Below are positions 1 through 13,594 of a stretch of 64,000 nt of DNA, one piece after another. The DNA comes from Gautieria morchelliformis. Lineage: Eukaryota > Basidiomycota > Agaricomycetes > Gomphales > Gomphaceae. The stretch lies in NCBI GenBank assembly GCA_015179125.1, contig WHVA01000115.1:186001-250000 (forward strand), read 5' to 3'. Position numbers and translations under genes: made by a program. The notes beneath the pieces were generated by a model. That model made no database searches, was not told the DNA's origin, and saw only the letters and a list, made by a program, of their open reading frames with translations. Positions within the stretch are counted from its first letter, which is position 1. Each line of letters starts with the position of its first letter.

Positions 1-2245
<2,245 letters not shown>

Positions 2246-2938
2246 TTAATTGATCTCAGCGAGCAGGTCGCTATTTTCTTATATACGGTTGTCACCAATC
2301 TATCAAATCGAAAGGTTGCTGAACGCTTCCAGAGGAGTGGAGACACAGTTTCTAAGTGAGCTGGTATTTTATAATGCCGGACTACATGATTTACTGACTA
2401 CACAGGTGCTTCCACCGTATATTGAATGCAATTACCAGCCCAGCATTCTATAATACCTATGTCAAGCTTCCTGATGCGGATTCGTTGGTTGAGACCTACA
2501 TTGCTGATAACCCAAAATTATTCCCCTTCTTCAAGGATGCAATTGGGGCTCTTGATGGCATGCATATCCTAGCTCGACCATCTAGTGACAATCGTGCTTG
2601 TTACTGAAACCAGAAAGGTGCACTGTCACAGAATGTGCTAGCTGCCTGCACATTTGATATGCGCTTTTCCTACGTACCCAGTGGCTGGGAAGGCAGTGCA
2701 GCTGACAGTGAAGTATTTCAAGACGCACGTTGTCGTGACTTTCACATTCCCGAAGGGAAATATTACCTGGCAGATGCAGGTTATTCCATCTGTGATGCTG
2801 TCCTAGTACCTTTTCGTGGTGTACGGTATCACCTCCGTGAGTGGGAAGCTAGTAATCTTCGGTAAGTTGGTTCAGCATCCCTGCAAGGCATATAAAGATT
2901 ACCTTGACCATAGGCCAGTTACCTACAAGGAGCTCTAT
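2246..2938 (+). pseudogene. PIF/Harbinger-type DDE transposase (HARBI1-like), interrupted
   Basis: The reading frame begins EQVAIFLYTVVTNLSNRKVA, the N-terminal helical region typical of PIF/Harbinger nucleases. It continues through a 50 bp GT-AG intron at 2356-2405 into CFHRILNAIT, then ALDGMHI (first catalytic Asp), SGWEGSAADSEVF (second-block Asp) and YYLADAGYS (third Asp). A TGA at 2605-2607 interrupts the nuclease core. The frame is cut after TYKELY by an LTR retrotransposon array whose 5 bp target duplication is TCTAT. Removing the array and one TCTAT joins the codons to NLRHAQAPNIIEKV at 14,001, which is the conserved last block of this family with its Glu. The family acts with a Myb/SANT partner; one lies on the opposite strand at 13,997-14,616. 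Non-functional as it stands. Confidence 0.88.
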
Positions 2939-3349
2939 TGTCAGGGGAACACCAATCACACACTGCTTTATCACATGCATTATCGCATGCATTATTGTAT
3001 GCATTATCGCAGTGCACTTTATCGCATGCTTTATCGCATGCTTTATCGCAGCGTGTTGTCGGTGGCCCCTGAGCTTCTCCTAGCATTCGGCATCCTTCTG
3101 TCTTGTGTTCCATTTATGTCCCTTCCTGTTCCGGCCCCTTCCAACATCATTCCTTCCTTATCTGTCCAGCCCTGTTATCGCTGGCATGATTGCTTATGTA
3201 ACTCGGGCATTTGGTGATCAGGCTAGCATGCCCGGGTTTACTTATAGTCATAGTTAGGTGGCGAAGGGGTTCCTTAGAGTTTTCTCTTTGGATCCCCCTT
3301 CGCCAGTTCGCTGCTTGAGTGTAGGGCGTCTGCCTAGGTTGCCCTTATA
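2939..3349 (+). repeat. Ty3/Gypsy family A, outer left LTR (A1)
   Basis: Begins TGTCAGGGGAACACC and ends TTGCCCTTATA. It matches LTRs at 7559-7993 and 13,595-13,995. The 5 bp before it (2934-2938, TCTAT) are repeated exactly after the third LTR (13,996-14,000), so the outer boundaries come from one insertion. A TATA-like motif at ~3241 lies about 35 bases before AGAGTTTTCT (3276-3285), the likely transcript start and self-primer. Confidence 0.9.
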
Positions 3350-3361
3350 GTAGAAAACTCT
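3350..3361 (+). promoter_or_regulatory. Putative self-primed primer-binding site of family A
   Basis: Two bases after the LTR comes AGAAAACTCT (3352-3361), the exact reverse complement of AGAGTTTTCT inside the LTR (3276-3285). There is no TGG start as expected for initiator-tRNA priming. The arrangement is that of Tf1-type elements, which prime from the 5' end of their own RNA. Confidence 0.65.
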
Positions 3362-3468
3362 CTCTAGAGCACCGGTTGCAAAATCGCCCCAACTTCAAAT
3401 CGACCACCCTTCGAAAGCAGCAATTTTAGCAATCCTTTCTCATACCCTGACACCCTCTAACACTTACC

Positions 3469-3916
3469 ATGGACGACTTGCCATCTGCTGCTGAAGTTTT
3501 GGACTGCTTGGCGGTGATAGAGCAAGAGTTGATGAGAGAGAGGCAGGAAAAACAAGATCTGGAGATGAGGTTGAACACCCTGCAGGCTACGACCACTGGG
3601 CTGATGGCTGGATTCCCTAGTCGCATTCGCGCCTCCTCAAAGCGAACAGCTGAGCCAGCAAAGCCCTCCGAATACGATGGGGATCGTGGGAATGGTCACA
3701 ACTTCATCCAGTCATGCAGCCTCTACCTGGGTGTGTGTGTGAGTGACTTCCCAGACGAGCAGTTGCAGATCCTTTGGGTGATGTCCTTCATTAAAACAGG
3801 GAGGGCTGCGACTTTTGCCACTTGTGCAATCACTCATGAAGCAAAGCATGGCATGCCGCTCTACATGCCCTGGAAGGATTTTGTTGAAGCATTTCGCCAG
3901 GAGTATTACCCCCTAC
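3469..3916 (+). pseudogene. Family A gag, N-terminal part
   Basis: ORF begins MDDLPSAAEVLDCLAVIEQE with a charged, coiled-coil-like N-terminus (MRERQEKQDLEMRLNTL), followed by the Gypsy gag core (PSEYDGDRGNGHNFIQS, MPWKDFVEAFRQEYYPL). The frame then runs into an inverted segment at 3916/3917. The expected continuation (HEATDAMNQLESHQYHQG) is on the minus strand starting at about 5730, so the gag gene was split by an inversion. Confidence 0.85.
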
Positions 3917-5728
3917 GGCACGCACGTATCCTTGCCTCCTCTCTCCGCTCTTCCCGCAATGTTGCTCTGCAGGTGTGGCACTGCGCAGGGCACCTACTCA
4001 GTGTCACCTCCTGCGTTCGCCAGTTAACCTCTGGGTTGTGCTCCCGGAGCCATGGATAGCCGAGGATCATCTTGTGCTTCCCAAGGTTCGTAACAGCAAA
4101 GACAGCACGTTCAGAGTGGTCACGGAATTACAGGATGACATCAACAACATTGCGAATTGCTCCACGCTCATTGGGAGTGCCATCAACATTGTACACAGGG
4201 GCAGGGCGTGTGAGTGATCGCATGGTTAACTTCTCAGCGGCGACAAATTCACTGTCAATGAACAACCCAGTCGCACCGCTGTCAAGGAGCGCAGTCACTC
4301 CTTTGACCTCAGCAGTGTCTGTTGTCTGGATCTCTACCTTGAGGTTCAGCGGATTTGGAGAGGGAACGGATGCAACCACAAAGTCCTTGGGAAGGGCTCA
4401 CTCCCAACGCTTCAATCACGGTGAAGGACCTTTTGGAATGTCGGCAGTTGATGTGTCTTTATCGCTTGCTGTGTGCGACCCAGTTTCTGACACATGGATT
4501 GTATCTTCAGTATCTGGGGCTATTGACAGAGCAGCAAAGCGATTGGACAGGGTCAGCGAGGGCACATCTCTCACTCACTGGGCGACACAAAATCCTCCGC
4601 ATCATCCTTCTCGACCTCTTCCTCAGCGACATCTCGCACATCCGCAGCGACCATCCAGTGTTCCAGCAGCTCCTGGCGTTCATCAGCTGTCATGTAGCGG
4701 ACATTGTAGGCCTGCGGGCATTCTCGCGCAAAGTGTCCGACCTTTCCGCAGCGCCGACAGGTGAGTGGCTGTGGGAATCGCTTCTTCGCAGCATCCACAT
4801 CCATCGGAGCAGGCCCAGAGTGTTGGGTGCATTTATGCTCCTGCACCAAAATCAAGCATAATATATTCAATTTATTGTGTGGTGTTTCAATATTTTCTCA
4901 TACTGTTCTTGTACCATGCATCCATTTCTCTGCTTATTTTCGAAATTTTCCAGTCACTCTCTATCTCTCCATTTCATTCTGTTATTTCTACTTTCACAGG
5001 CGGCTGCACCCAGCGGAGTTTGAAATGACTTCGACGCGCGAGCCCTTGGGCGCTAAAGGGCCGGGTGCAAGTATATGCCTTCTGAGACAGGATTACACTC
5101 CTCTCTCAGAGACAATAAATTCACTGAGAGAGGCGAGTAGTATTCTTCATATTTACATAGCATGTTGACTGAAAATCATGTAGTATATTTGATTCTAGGT
5201 ATTGTATTAATACATCAGTGACAATAAATTCACTGAGAGAGTATATTTGATTCTAGCTTTCTAAGAACTCTACCGAACCTTCCCTGCCATAGCCCCTAGT
5301 TGCTAACACAGAGGCATTTGGAAGGGGTGTGGGCACTGGCATTATCACTGGCCTTGAAGAGAGCTGACTGGTGAACCTGGTGTGTGATTCACCTGCCTTG
5401 TAAAAAACTGGCGGTTGGGGAGGGCCGCTGTTTGTCACCCGAGGTCCCTGGAACGCTTCGTTGGCTGCACGCGTGAGTGCAATTGTTCTCGCCGCCCCAT
5501 ACCATGCAGAAGGGTCGTCGTCCTTTGGCCTGCCATCCAACATCAATGCGATGTGACTCTGGATCGCAGGTTCGAGACCTCGGCGGAACTTCATCACAAT
5601 TGATTGCCCATCTGTGTATTCGGCCTTCTCAACCAGCTCTTCGAACCCATCGATGTATTCATCAACTGAACGCTTGCCCTGGTGGTACTGGTGTGATTCC
5701 AGTTGGTTCATTGCATCGGTGGCCTCGT
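3917..5728 (-). pseudogene. Inverted family A segment: gag C-terminal half and aspartic protease
   Basis: Read on the minus strand from about 5730 downwards: gag (YHQGKRSVDEYIDGFEELVE, MKFRRGLEPAIQSHI), then an inserted short element (4821-5256), then the zinc knuckle CRRCGKVGHFARECP, then the protease block with ALLDSGATGLF (active-site D-S-G) and VYNVDGTPNERGAI. It ends at 3917 in the sequence that precedes reverse transcriptase in copy A2. The reverse transcriptase region is missing. The flanking gag N-terminus and RNase H are on the plus strand, so this is a local inversion plus deletion inside the element. Confidence 0.85.
4821..5256 (+). mobile_element. Short non-coding element with doubled hairpin/CTAG 3' terminus, copy 1
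   Basis: Starts TGTTGGGTGCATTTATGCTC and ends GATTCTAG. A second copy lies at 52,851-53,321 with the same ends. Near the 3' end a stem-loop (CAGTG...CACTG around ACAATAAATT, followed by AGAGAG) occurs twice, at ~5105-5130 and ~5217-5240. Each is followed downstream by a stretch ending in TTTGATTCTAG. It sits inside the inverted gag segment, so it is foreign to that gene. A hairpin followed by CTAG resembles a Helitron 3' end, but no 5' TC start is seen and no target duplication is evident. Confidence 0.7.
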
Positions 5729-7543
5729 GTAAAATTATGAGATTCATGACAAGGAGATGCTGGCTATTATTCATGCCTTAGAGGAATGGCGACATTTCGT
5801 TGAAGGCACTAAGCATCACATTGAGATCTGGACAGACCACAAGAACCTGGAGTATTTTCGCACTGCAAAGAAGCTTAATCGCAGCAGGCTAGATGGTCTC
5901 TCTACTTGTCGCGTTTTGATTTCGAGCTTCACCCCTGGTGTCACGATTGGCAAGTCAGATGCACTGTCGCGGCGCTCAGACCATGGGTCAGGATCAGGTG
6001 ACAACAGCGATTTGACACTCCTATGCCCAGAGCTGTTCATTGTTCGCGCCCTGGAGGGGCTCACCCTGGCAGGGGAAGAACGTGGGATTGTTCGCTATGT
6101 GAAGAAGGCATTTGGGGATGGGTCACTGGAGGACGAGGTCGCAGAGGCGGTAAAGAAGCTGCGAGAGTCTGGGGGGAAATCGCTGGTGTCTGCAGAGTGG
6201 GCTGAGATGGATGGGCTGCTCACATTCCTAGGTAAAGTTTACATTCCAGATGTCCAGGACCTCAGGCGACGAATTGTTGCCCAGCACCATGATTCGCAGG
6301 TTGCTGGTCATCCTGGGCAATGGAAGACCCTTGAACTTGTCTCACAAAATTACTGGTGGCCCCACATGTCACGGTATATTGGCGAGTACTCCAAGACGTG
6401 CGATTTATGCCTGCGAACAAAGGCACGAAGGCAGCCACCCCTCAGTGAACTCCATCCACTCCCTGTCCCTGAAGCTTGCTGGGACATGATCAGTGTTGAC
6501 TTCATTGTGGAACTGCCTGACGCACATGGCTACGATGCTGTGATGAATGTAGTGGACTTGGTCTCCAAGCGGGCACACTTCATCCCCACCAACACCACAA
6601 TCACTGCAGCCGGAGCAGCGCGACTTTTCCTACACCATGTCTGGAAGCTGCATGGCCTCCCGCGAACAGTGGTTTCAGATCATGGGATCCAGTTCGTGCG
6701 CAAATTCACTCGCAAGCTTTATCGCCTGCTGGGAATTCGCATCGCAGCCTCCACAGCGTACCAACTGGGATGACCTCTTGCCCATGGCTGAGTTCCAGTA
6801 CAACACCCATGTGCATGCTTCCACTCGTCAATCGCCCTTCATGCTGGACACTGGGCGGCACCCACGAATGGGCTTCGAACCACATCAACCCCCATAGAAC
6901 CTTGAGTCTGTCAATGAATTCAAGGAATGCATGGAGGAGTCACTGTCAGAAGCAAAGTCGGCACTGGCAAAGTCGAAGGAGGACATGGCAACATACTATA
7001 ATCGCCGACGTGAACCAGCACCAACATTTTCTCCGGGTGACAAGGTTTACCTCGATGCAAGTGATATACACACCACCCGTCCTTCGAAAGCTAGCTCATC
7101 GGCGACTTGGCCCCTACGTTGTTGAACGCCAAGTTGGGTCACAAGCCTACCGTCTCCACCTCCCAAGGTCTCTAAGTCGCCTCCACCCTGTTTTCCCCGT
7201 CATTAAGCTCACTCCTGCTCCATCCGATCCAATCTTGGGTCGGTGACCATCCCCACCACCTCCACCCACCCTTAGAGAGGGCGATGAGCACTTTGAAGTT
7301 GAACAGGTGTTAGACAGTCGCATGCAAGCAAATCGCCTCCAGTTCCTCATCAAGTGGAGGGGGTATGGCTATGAAGAGAATTCTTGGGAAAATGATGGCG
7401 ATGTCCAAGCTCCTGATCTCATTGCCGACTTCTACCGTTCGCATCCAGGTGCCCCTTGTCGCATTCGCTCCTTGGAGGCTGTCACCTTTCAGAATTGCAT
7501 CCCTGTTCCACCAGTGGGACTTCATGCGTCGGGTCTCCGCATT
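5729..7543 (+). pseudogene. Family A pol C-terminal part: RNase H, integrase, chromodomain (element A1)
   Basis: RNase H reads NYEIHDKEMLAIIHALEEW, then WTDHKNLEYF. Integrase has the HHCC finger (HDSQVAGHPGQW, CDLCLRTKARR) and the first two catalytic Asp (MISVDFIVELPD; TVVSDHGIQF). The third catalytic block with its Glu is deleted: STAYQ is followed directly by WDDLLPMAEFQY. Stops and a frameshift follow (6895, ~7085, 7243). The C-terminus carries a chromodomain (LQFLIKWRGYGYEENSWE), which places the family among the chromoviruses. A purine-rich tract (AGAGGGGGGGTGA) sits just before the next LTR, as expected for plus-strand priming. Confidence 0.9.
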
Positions 7544-7558
7544 CTAGAGGGGGGGTGA

Positions 7559-7993
7559 TGTCAGGGGAACACCAATCACACACTGTGCATGATATCGCAT
7601 GCTTTATCGCACGCATGATCGCACACTGCATGATCGCAGCATGTTGTTGGTGGCCCCTGAGCTTCTCCTAGCCTTTAGCATCCTTCTGTCTTGTGTTCCG
7701 TTTATTTCCCTTCCTGTTCCGGCCCCTTCCGACATCATTCCTTCCTTATCTGTCCAGCCCTGTTATCACTGGCGTGATTGCTTATGTAACTTGGGAATTC
7801 GGTGATCGGGCTAGCATGCCCGAGTTTGCTTATAGTCGTAGTTAGGTGGCGAAGGGGTTCCTTAGAGTTTTCTCTTTGGATCCCCCTTCGCCAGGTATGT
7901 CTATGTCCTGTATGTAGTTCTCTATCTTACTTTGGATCCTCCTTCGCCAGTTCGCCGCTTGAGTGTAGAGCGTCTGCCTAGGTTGCCCTTATA
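7559..7993 (+). repeat. Ty3/Gypsy family A, middle LTR (A2)
   Basis: Same ends as the LTR at 2939 (TGTCAGGGGAACACC to CCCTTATA) with a ~30 bp extra segment near its 3' end, shared with the third LTR. It is shared by the two internal regions of the array. Contains the self-primer motif AGAGTTTTCT at 7864-7873. Confidence 0.9.
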
Positions 7994-8255
7994 CCTCCCA
8001 ACTGCCTCTGGGCCTGCTCTGATGGACGTGGACGCTGCAAAAAAGCGATTCCCACAGCCACTCACCTGTCGGCGCTGCGGGAAGGTTGGACACTTTGCGT
8101 GGGAATGCCCCCAGGCCTATGATGTCCGCTACATGACAGCTGACAAGCGCAAGGAGCTGCTGGAGCACTGGATGGTCACTGCAGATGTGCGAGATGTCAC
8201 TGAGGAAGAGGTCGAGAAAGATGATGCGGTGGATTTTGTGTCGCCCAGTGAGTGA
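7994..8255 (+). pseudogene. Family A gag, C-terminal fragment with CCHC zinc knuckle (element A2)
   Basis: Directly after the LTR the frame reads LPTASGPALMDVDAAKKRF and the zinc knuckle CRRCGKVGHFAWECP, then ends ...DFVSPSE-stop. The primer-binding site and the gag N-terminal two thirds present in element A1 are missing, so this copy lost about 1.2 kb at its 5' side. Confidence 0.85.
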
Positions 8256-8410
8256 GAGATGTGCCCTCGCTGACCCTGTCCAATCGCTTTGCTGCTCTGT
8301 CAATAGCCCCAGATACTGAAGATACAATCCATGTGTCAGAAACTGGGTCGCACACAGCAAGCGATAAAGACACATCAACTGCCGACATTCCAAAAGGTCC
8401 TTCACCGTGA

Positions 8411-10105
8411 TTGAAGTGTTGGGAGCGAGCCCTTCCCAAGGACTTTGTGGTTGCATCCGTTCCCTCTCCAAATCCGCTGAACCTCAAGGTAGAGATCCAG
8501 ACAACAGACACTGCTGAGGTCAAAGGAGTGACTGCGCTCCTTGACAGCGGTGCGACTGGGTTGTTCATTGACAGTGAATTTGTCGCCGCTGAGAAGTTAA
8601 CCATGCGATCACTCACACGCCCTGCCCCTGTGTACAATGTTGATGGCACTCCCAATGAGCGTGGAGCAATTCGCAATGTTGTTGATGTCATCCTGTAATT
8701 CCATGACCACTCTGAACGTGCTGTCTTTGCTGTTACAAACCTTGGGAAGCACAAGATGATCCTCGGCTATCCATGGCTCCGGGAGCACAACCCAGAGGTT
8801 AACTGGCGAACGCAGGAGGTGACACTGAGTAGGTGCCCTGCGCAGTGCCACACCTACAGAGCAACATTGCGGGAAGAGTGGAGGGAGGAGGCAAGGATAT
8901 ATGCATGCCGCATGGGCCCCCTGCCTCAGATGGTGGAAGAGGAAGAGGGAGACACAGAAGGAGCTGAGCCAGGTGATGTTGAGCCCCTTCTGGGGCCAGG
9001 CAACCGCCTGTTTGCGACTGTGTCCACACCCAATGTCCCTGTACCCATTATCGCTTCACAGCAGCTAGCTGAGAAGGCCCTTGGCAGTGTACTCCCAGCG
9101 GAAAAGGATCCCTCTGTACCTCCGTGACTTCGAGGATGTCTTCGCTAAAGAGTCCTTCGATTCACTTCCTGGACGCAGGACATGGGACCATGCGATTGAG
9201 CTCGAGCCAGGAGCCAAGCCATCTGCATGCAAGGTTTACCCACTTGCCCCCAGTGAACAGTCGCAGCTGGATGAATTCCTGCATGAGAACCTGCACACTG
9301 GCCACATTCACCCCTCGAAATCGCCTATGGCCAGCCCAGTGTTCTTCATCAAGAAGAAGGATGGGTCGCTGCGACTGGTCCAGGATTATCGCATGCTCAA
9401 TGCCATGACAGTGAAGAACCGCTACCCCCTTCCCATCATTTCTGAGCTTATTGTGCAGCTTCATGGAGCGAAATACTTCACCAAGCTAGATGTGCAATGG
9501 GGCTTTAATAATGTGCAGATAAAGGATGGCGATGAGTGGAAAGCTGCATTCCGCACTAATTGCGGCCTCTTTGAACCCCTGGTCATGTTGTTTGGAGTCA
9601 CAAACAGCCCTGCGACATTCCAGACCATGATGAATGACATATTCCAAGACCTCATCATGGAAGGGCATGTGTGTGTACCTGGATGACATCCTTATCTTCA
9701 CCGACACCCTTCAGGAGCATCGCCGACTTCTGCGAATAGTCCTTGAGCGCCTACGGCAGCACAAGCTCTATCTTCACCCTGAGAAATGCGAATTTGAGCG
9801 AACAAAGATTGAGTACCTTGGGCTCATTGTGTCACATGGCAAGGTGGAGATGGACCCTGTCAAGGTTGCAGGGGTCATGGACTGGCCAACCCCGGCAAAT
9901 CGCAAGGAGGTGCAGGCCTTCCTGGGATTTGCCAACTTTTATCCCCGGTTCGTTGAGGGCTTCTCATGTCATGCGCGACCCCTGTTCAAGCTCACCAAGA
10001 AGGACGTACAATGGTCATAGGATGATCACGAACAGCAGGCATTTGATGGGCTAAAGCTGTGATTCACATCAACGCTGATCCTGCACTTTTCAGATGACAA
10101 TCAAC
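8411..10105 (+). pseudogene. Family A pol: protease and reverse transcriptase (element A2)
   Basis: Protease with ALLDSGATGLF at ~8540 and VYNVDGTPNERG; then HSERAVFAVTNLGKHKMILG in a new frame after a stop at ~8696. Reverse transcriptase starts around 9080 (YLRDFEDVFAKESFDSLPGR) and carries PVFFIKKKDGSLRLVQDYR, FTKLDVQWGFNN and, after a frameshift at ~9665, the active-site block VYLDDILIF. Stops at 8696, 9124 and 10,018 and at least two frameshifts make it inactive. It is interrupted at 10,110 by a solo LTR and resumes at 10,808. Confidence 0.88.
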
Positions 10106-10110
10106 CATAC

Positions 10111-10807
10111 TGTTACGACCGTTCCGCTCAACCATCTCCGCCACCTCCGGAACACCTCCATAGTACCTCCGACTCTATTCTGCAACCTCCGCAACCCATG
10201 ACCTCGACCCCTTGTTCTTCAGTACCCCTGGTCGCCTCTACTCACCGGCCTCCGTACTCGACCCTGAACACAGCAAGATACCATTTCTGTATTTCCGTTT
10301 GTTCCGATGCCCATTGTACTTACGCACCTTTGTTCTTTGCCAATGTTCTTACTCTACCCTGCACCCCCTTGTCATCCCCTTGTTCCACATTAGTTACTTA
10401 CCCCGTATGTCTATCCGATTCCCGCTCCCTCTGGAATTTGCTTAGTATTACACTATTACTTGTTGTCTCAGCTCTTTGTATAAAAACCCCACATGTATGT
10501 CTCCATTCCTGCAATCAGATAATCGACTTCGATACGTGAACCCCTTCGCACTATCTCCTGTTCTTAGCACAGTGAGTCTTGCAAGCTCTGTCTCTCTCTC
10601 TCTGCCTTCGATCCTCTGTCCTCCGCCTCTTCCGACCTCTGTCCGCGGGCCTCCGACCCTCAGCTCTCCCTTCCCGACTTCCGCCTTCTCCGACATCCGG
10701 AAGTTAAATCCGAAATACTTAGGACGATAGTTCATCAGGGGCGCAACACATAAGTTGAAGCCGTTGTCCTTTCTAGTTCCAACCTCCGGGATTTCCGATA
10801 TGTAACA
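10111..10807 (+). mobile_element. Solo LTR, family C (copy 1)
   Basis: Starts TGTTACGACCG, ends ATATGTAACA, and is flanked by the exact 5 bp duplication CATAC (10,106-10,110 and 10,808-10,812). It splits the reverse transcriptase/RNase H region of the host element between DDNQPY and VEADSSDVATG. Internal TATA-like GTATAAAAAC at ~10,480. Related LTRs lie at 28,621-29,290, 34,020-34,574 (minus) and 53,490-54,158 (minus). Confidence 0.93.
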
Positions 10808-11739
10808 CATACCGGGTGGAGGCTGACAGTTCAGATGTCGCCACTGGTGCAGTCCTGTCCCAGCGATCTCCAGATGACGAATGGCATCCCATTGCGTTTT
10901 ACTCCAAGAGTCTCACTCCTGTGGAGCAAAATTATGAGATTCATGACAAGGAGATGCTGGAGATTATTCGTGCCCTAGAGGAATGGCAACATTTCCTTGA
11001 AGGCACTAAGCATCGCATTGAGATCTGGACTGACCACAAGAACCTGGAGTATTTTCGCACTGCAAAGAAGCTTAATCGCAGACAGGCTAGATGGTCCCTC
11101 TACTTGTTGTGTTTTGATTTTGAGCTTCACCACGGCCTGGTGTCACAATGGGAAAGTCAGACGCACTGTTGCGGCGCTCAGACCATGGGTCAGGATCAGG
11201 TGACAACAGTGATTTGACACTCCTACACCCAGAGCTGTTCATTGTTTGCACCCTGGAGGGGCTCACCCTGGTGGGGGAAGAACATGAGATTATTTGCGAC
11301 GTGAAGAAGGCATTTGGAGATGGGCCACTGGAGGACGAGGGCGCAGGGGCGGTAAAGAAGCTGCGAGAGTCTGGTGCGAAATCGCTGGTGTCTGCAGAGT
11401 GGGCTGAGATGGATGGGTTGCTCACATTCTGAGGGAAAGTTTACGTTCCAGATGTCCAGGACCTCAGGCGACGAATTGTCGCCCAGCACCACAATTCCTG
11501 GGTTGCTGGTCATCCTGGGCGATGGAAGACCCTTGAACTTGTCTCACAAAATTACTGGTGGCCCCACATGTCACGGTATATTGGCGAGTACTCAAAAATG
11601 TGCGATTTGTGCCTGTGAACAAACGCATGAAGGCAGCCACCCCTCAGTGAACTCCATCCACACCCTGTCCCCAAAGCATGCTGGGACATGATCAGTGTTG
11701 ACTTTGTTGTGGAACTGCCTGATGCACATGGCTATGATG
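10808..11739 (+). pseudogene. Family A RNase H and integrase N-terminus (element A2)
   Basis: RNase H reads VEADSSDVATGAVLSQRSPD, NYEIHDKEMLEIIRALEEW and WTDHKNLEYF. The integrase zinc finger follows (HHNSWVAGHPGRW; CDLCL then a stop at ~11,618). The frame breaks at ~11,130 and a stop lies at ~11,430. It is cut at GYD by the insert at 11,740. Confidence 0.88.
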
Positions 11740-12478
11740 TTTTATGATTAAAATGTTAGATGGTGCCTTTAGCAAATAATTTCTATTGCTCAGCGGTTGG
11801 GACCGCTATATCTGTCCCTCTCCTGTGTGCTGACTAAGCCTCCCGAGGTGCGTCCGGCACTGATGGATGGAGGTCACATGACCATGTTGACGAGAGAATG
11901 GTCTCGATCTAAAGGATAGCTATGTCAAAAGGCTTCGCTTTTGAGGTAGTCTAGAGTAAACAGTAATAGTGAACTCTCAACGAAGAATTGGAGTAAACTA
12001 TTGAGATTTTAGTTCTGTAGCTATCAAACTAGACTACAGTAACTTCGGGGGTGAAACAGTTGATTCTGGATGATTTATTCATACATTCGTAGTATATAAC
12101 GTACTTGGAATGACATTCTGTAGTCATTCTGCGACGTCCAGTGCTCCTGCGCAGTCTACACTCCTCTGCGGCGTTTGGTGCCCGCACCTCCTCGGTGCCT
12201 GTGGCCTGGCGCCTGTCGACGTCATGGCCGATGCCATCAGTCGATAGGCGCGCTATCTCTGATCGGCCACACGTGGTCGACGTCTGTATCCCTGTATCTT
12301 ATCTGATCTATAGATAAGATAGCTGCTCGTGATGTCATGTGTCTGTCGTCTGTGTCGATGTCCCTTGTAAGTGTCATTCCTATCTTTTTAGTCGTTTCTT
12401 CTTTTTTCTTTTTTTCTTTTATTAGTTTCTTTGTATACATAGATGATTTAAAATGGAATAGTTGCATATATCATAACA
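11740..12478. mobile_element. Insert with LTR-like termini, family E (copy 1)
   Basis: Begins TTTTATGATTA and ends ATATCATAACA, so the ends are imperfect inverted repeats of the TGTTATGAT kind common in Copia-type LTRs. It is flanked by the 5 bp duplication TGATG (11,735-11,739 and 12,479-12,483). No coding capacity. Its reverse complement resembles 52,470-52,840. Most likely a solo LTR whose first G is mutated; a short terminal-inverted-repeat transposon is the alternative. Confidence 0.75.
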
Positions 12479-13583
12479 TGATGCTGTGATGAATGTAGTG
12501 GATTCGGTCTCCAAGCGGGCACACTTCATCCCCACCAACACCACGATCACTGCAGCTGGAGTAGCGCGACTTTTCCTACACCACGTCTGGAAGCTGCATG
12601 GCCTCCCGCAAACAGTGGTGTCAGATCGTGGGGTCCAGTTCGTGCGCGAATTCACTCGCGAGCTTTATCGCCTGCTGGGAATTCGCATCGCAGCCTCCAC
12701 AGTGTACCACCCGCAGCGCAGACTGATGGACAGACGGAGCGACTCAATCAAGAGCTAGAGCAGTACCTTTGACTCTTTGTCAATGAGCGACAAGATGACT
12801 GGGACGACCTCTTGCCCATGGCTGAGTTCCAGTACAACAACTATGTGCATACTTCCACTCGTCAATCGCCCTTCATGCTGGACACTGGGCGGCACCCACG
12901 AATGGGCTTCGAACCGCATCAACTCCCATCGAACCTTGAGTCTGTCAATGAATTCAAGGAACGCATGGAGGAGTCACTGTCAGAAGCAAAGTTGGCACTG
13001 GCAAAGTCGAAGGAGGACATGGCGACATACTATAATCACCAATGCAAGCCAGCACCTACATTTTCACCGGGTGACAAGGTTTACCTCGATACAAGTGATA
13101 TACACACCACCCGTCCTTCAAAAAAGCTAGCTCATTGGCGACTTGGCCCCTACATTGCCAAATGCCAAGTTGGGTCACAAGCCTACCGTCTCCGCCTCCC
13201 AAGGTCTCTGAGTCGCCTCCACCCCGTTTTCCCTGTCATTAAGCTCACTCCTGCTCCATCCGATCCAATCCCGGGTTGGCGACCATCCCCACCACCTCCA
13301 CCCATCCTTAGAGAGGGCAATGAGCACTTTGAAGTCGAACAGGTGTTAGGCAGTCGCATGCGAGCAAATCACCTCCAGTTCCTCATCAAGTGGAAGGGGT
13401 ATGGCTATGAAGAGAATTCTTGGGAAAATGAGGGCGATGTCCAAGCTCCTGACCTCATTGCCGACTTCTACCGTTCACATCCAGGTGCCCCTCATCGCAT
13501 TCGCTCCTTGGAGGCTGTCACCTTTCAGAATTGCATCCCTGTTCCACCAGTGGGAATTAATGCGTTGGGTTGCCATATTCTAG
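12479..13583 (+). pseudogene. Family A integrase core, C-terminal domain and chromodomain (element A2)
   Basis: Reads MMNVVDSVSKRAHFIPTNTT and TVVSDRGVQFVREFTREL (second catalytic Asp). A frameshift then hits the block with the catalytic Glu (YHPQRRLMDRRSDS). The frame is restored at 12,812 (MPMAEFQYNNYVHTSTRQSP) and stays open to the end through the chromodomain LQFLIKWKGYGYEENSWENE. A purine-rich tract precedes the last LTR. Confidence 0.88.
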
Positions 13584-13594
13584 AGGGGGGGTGA

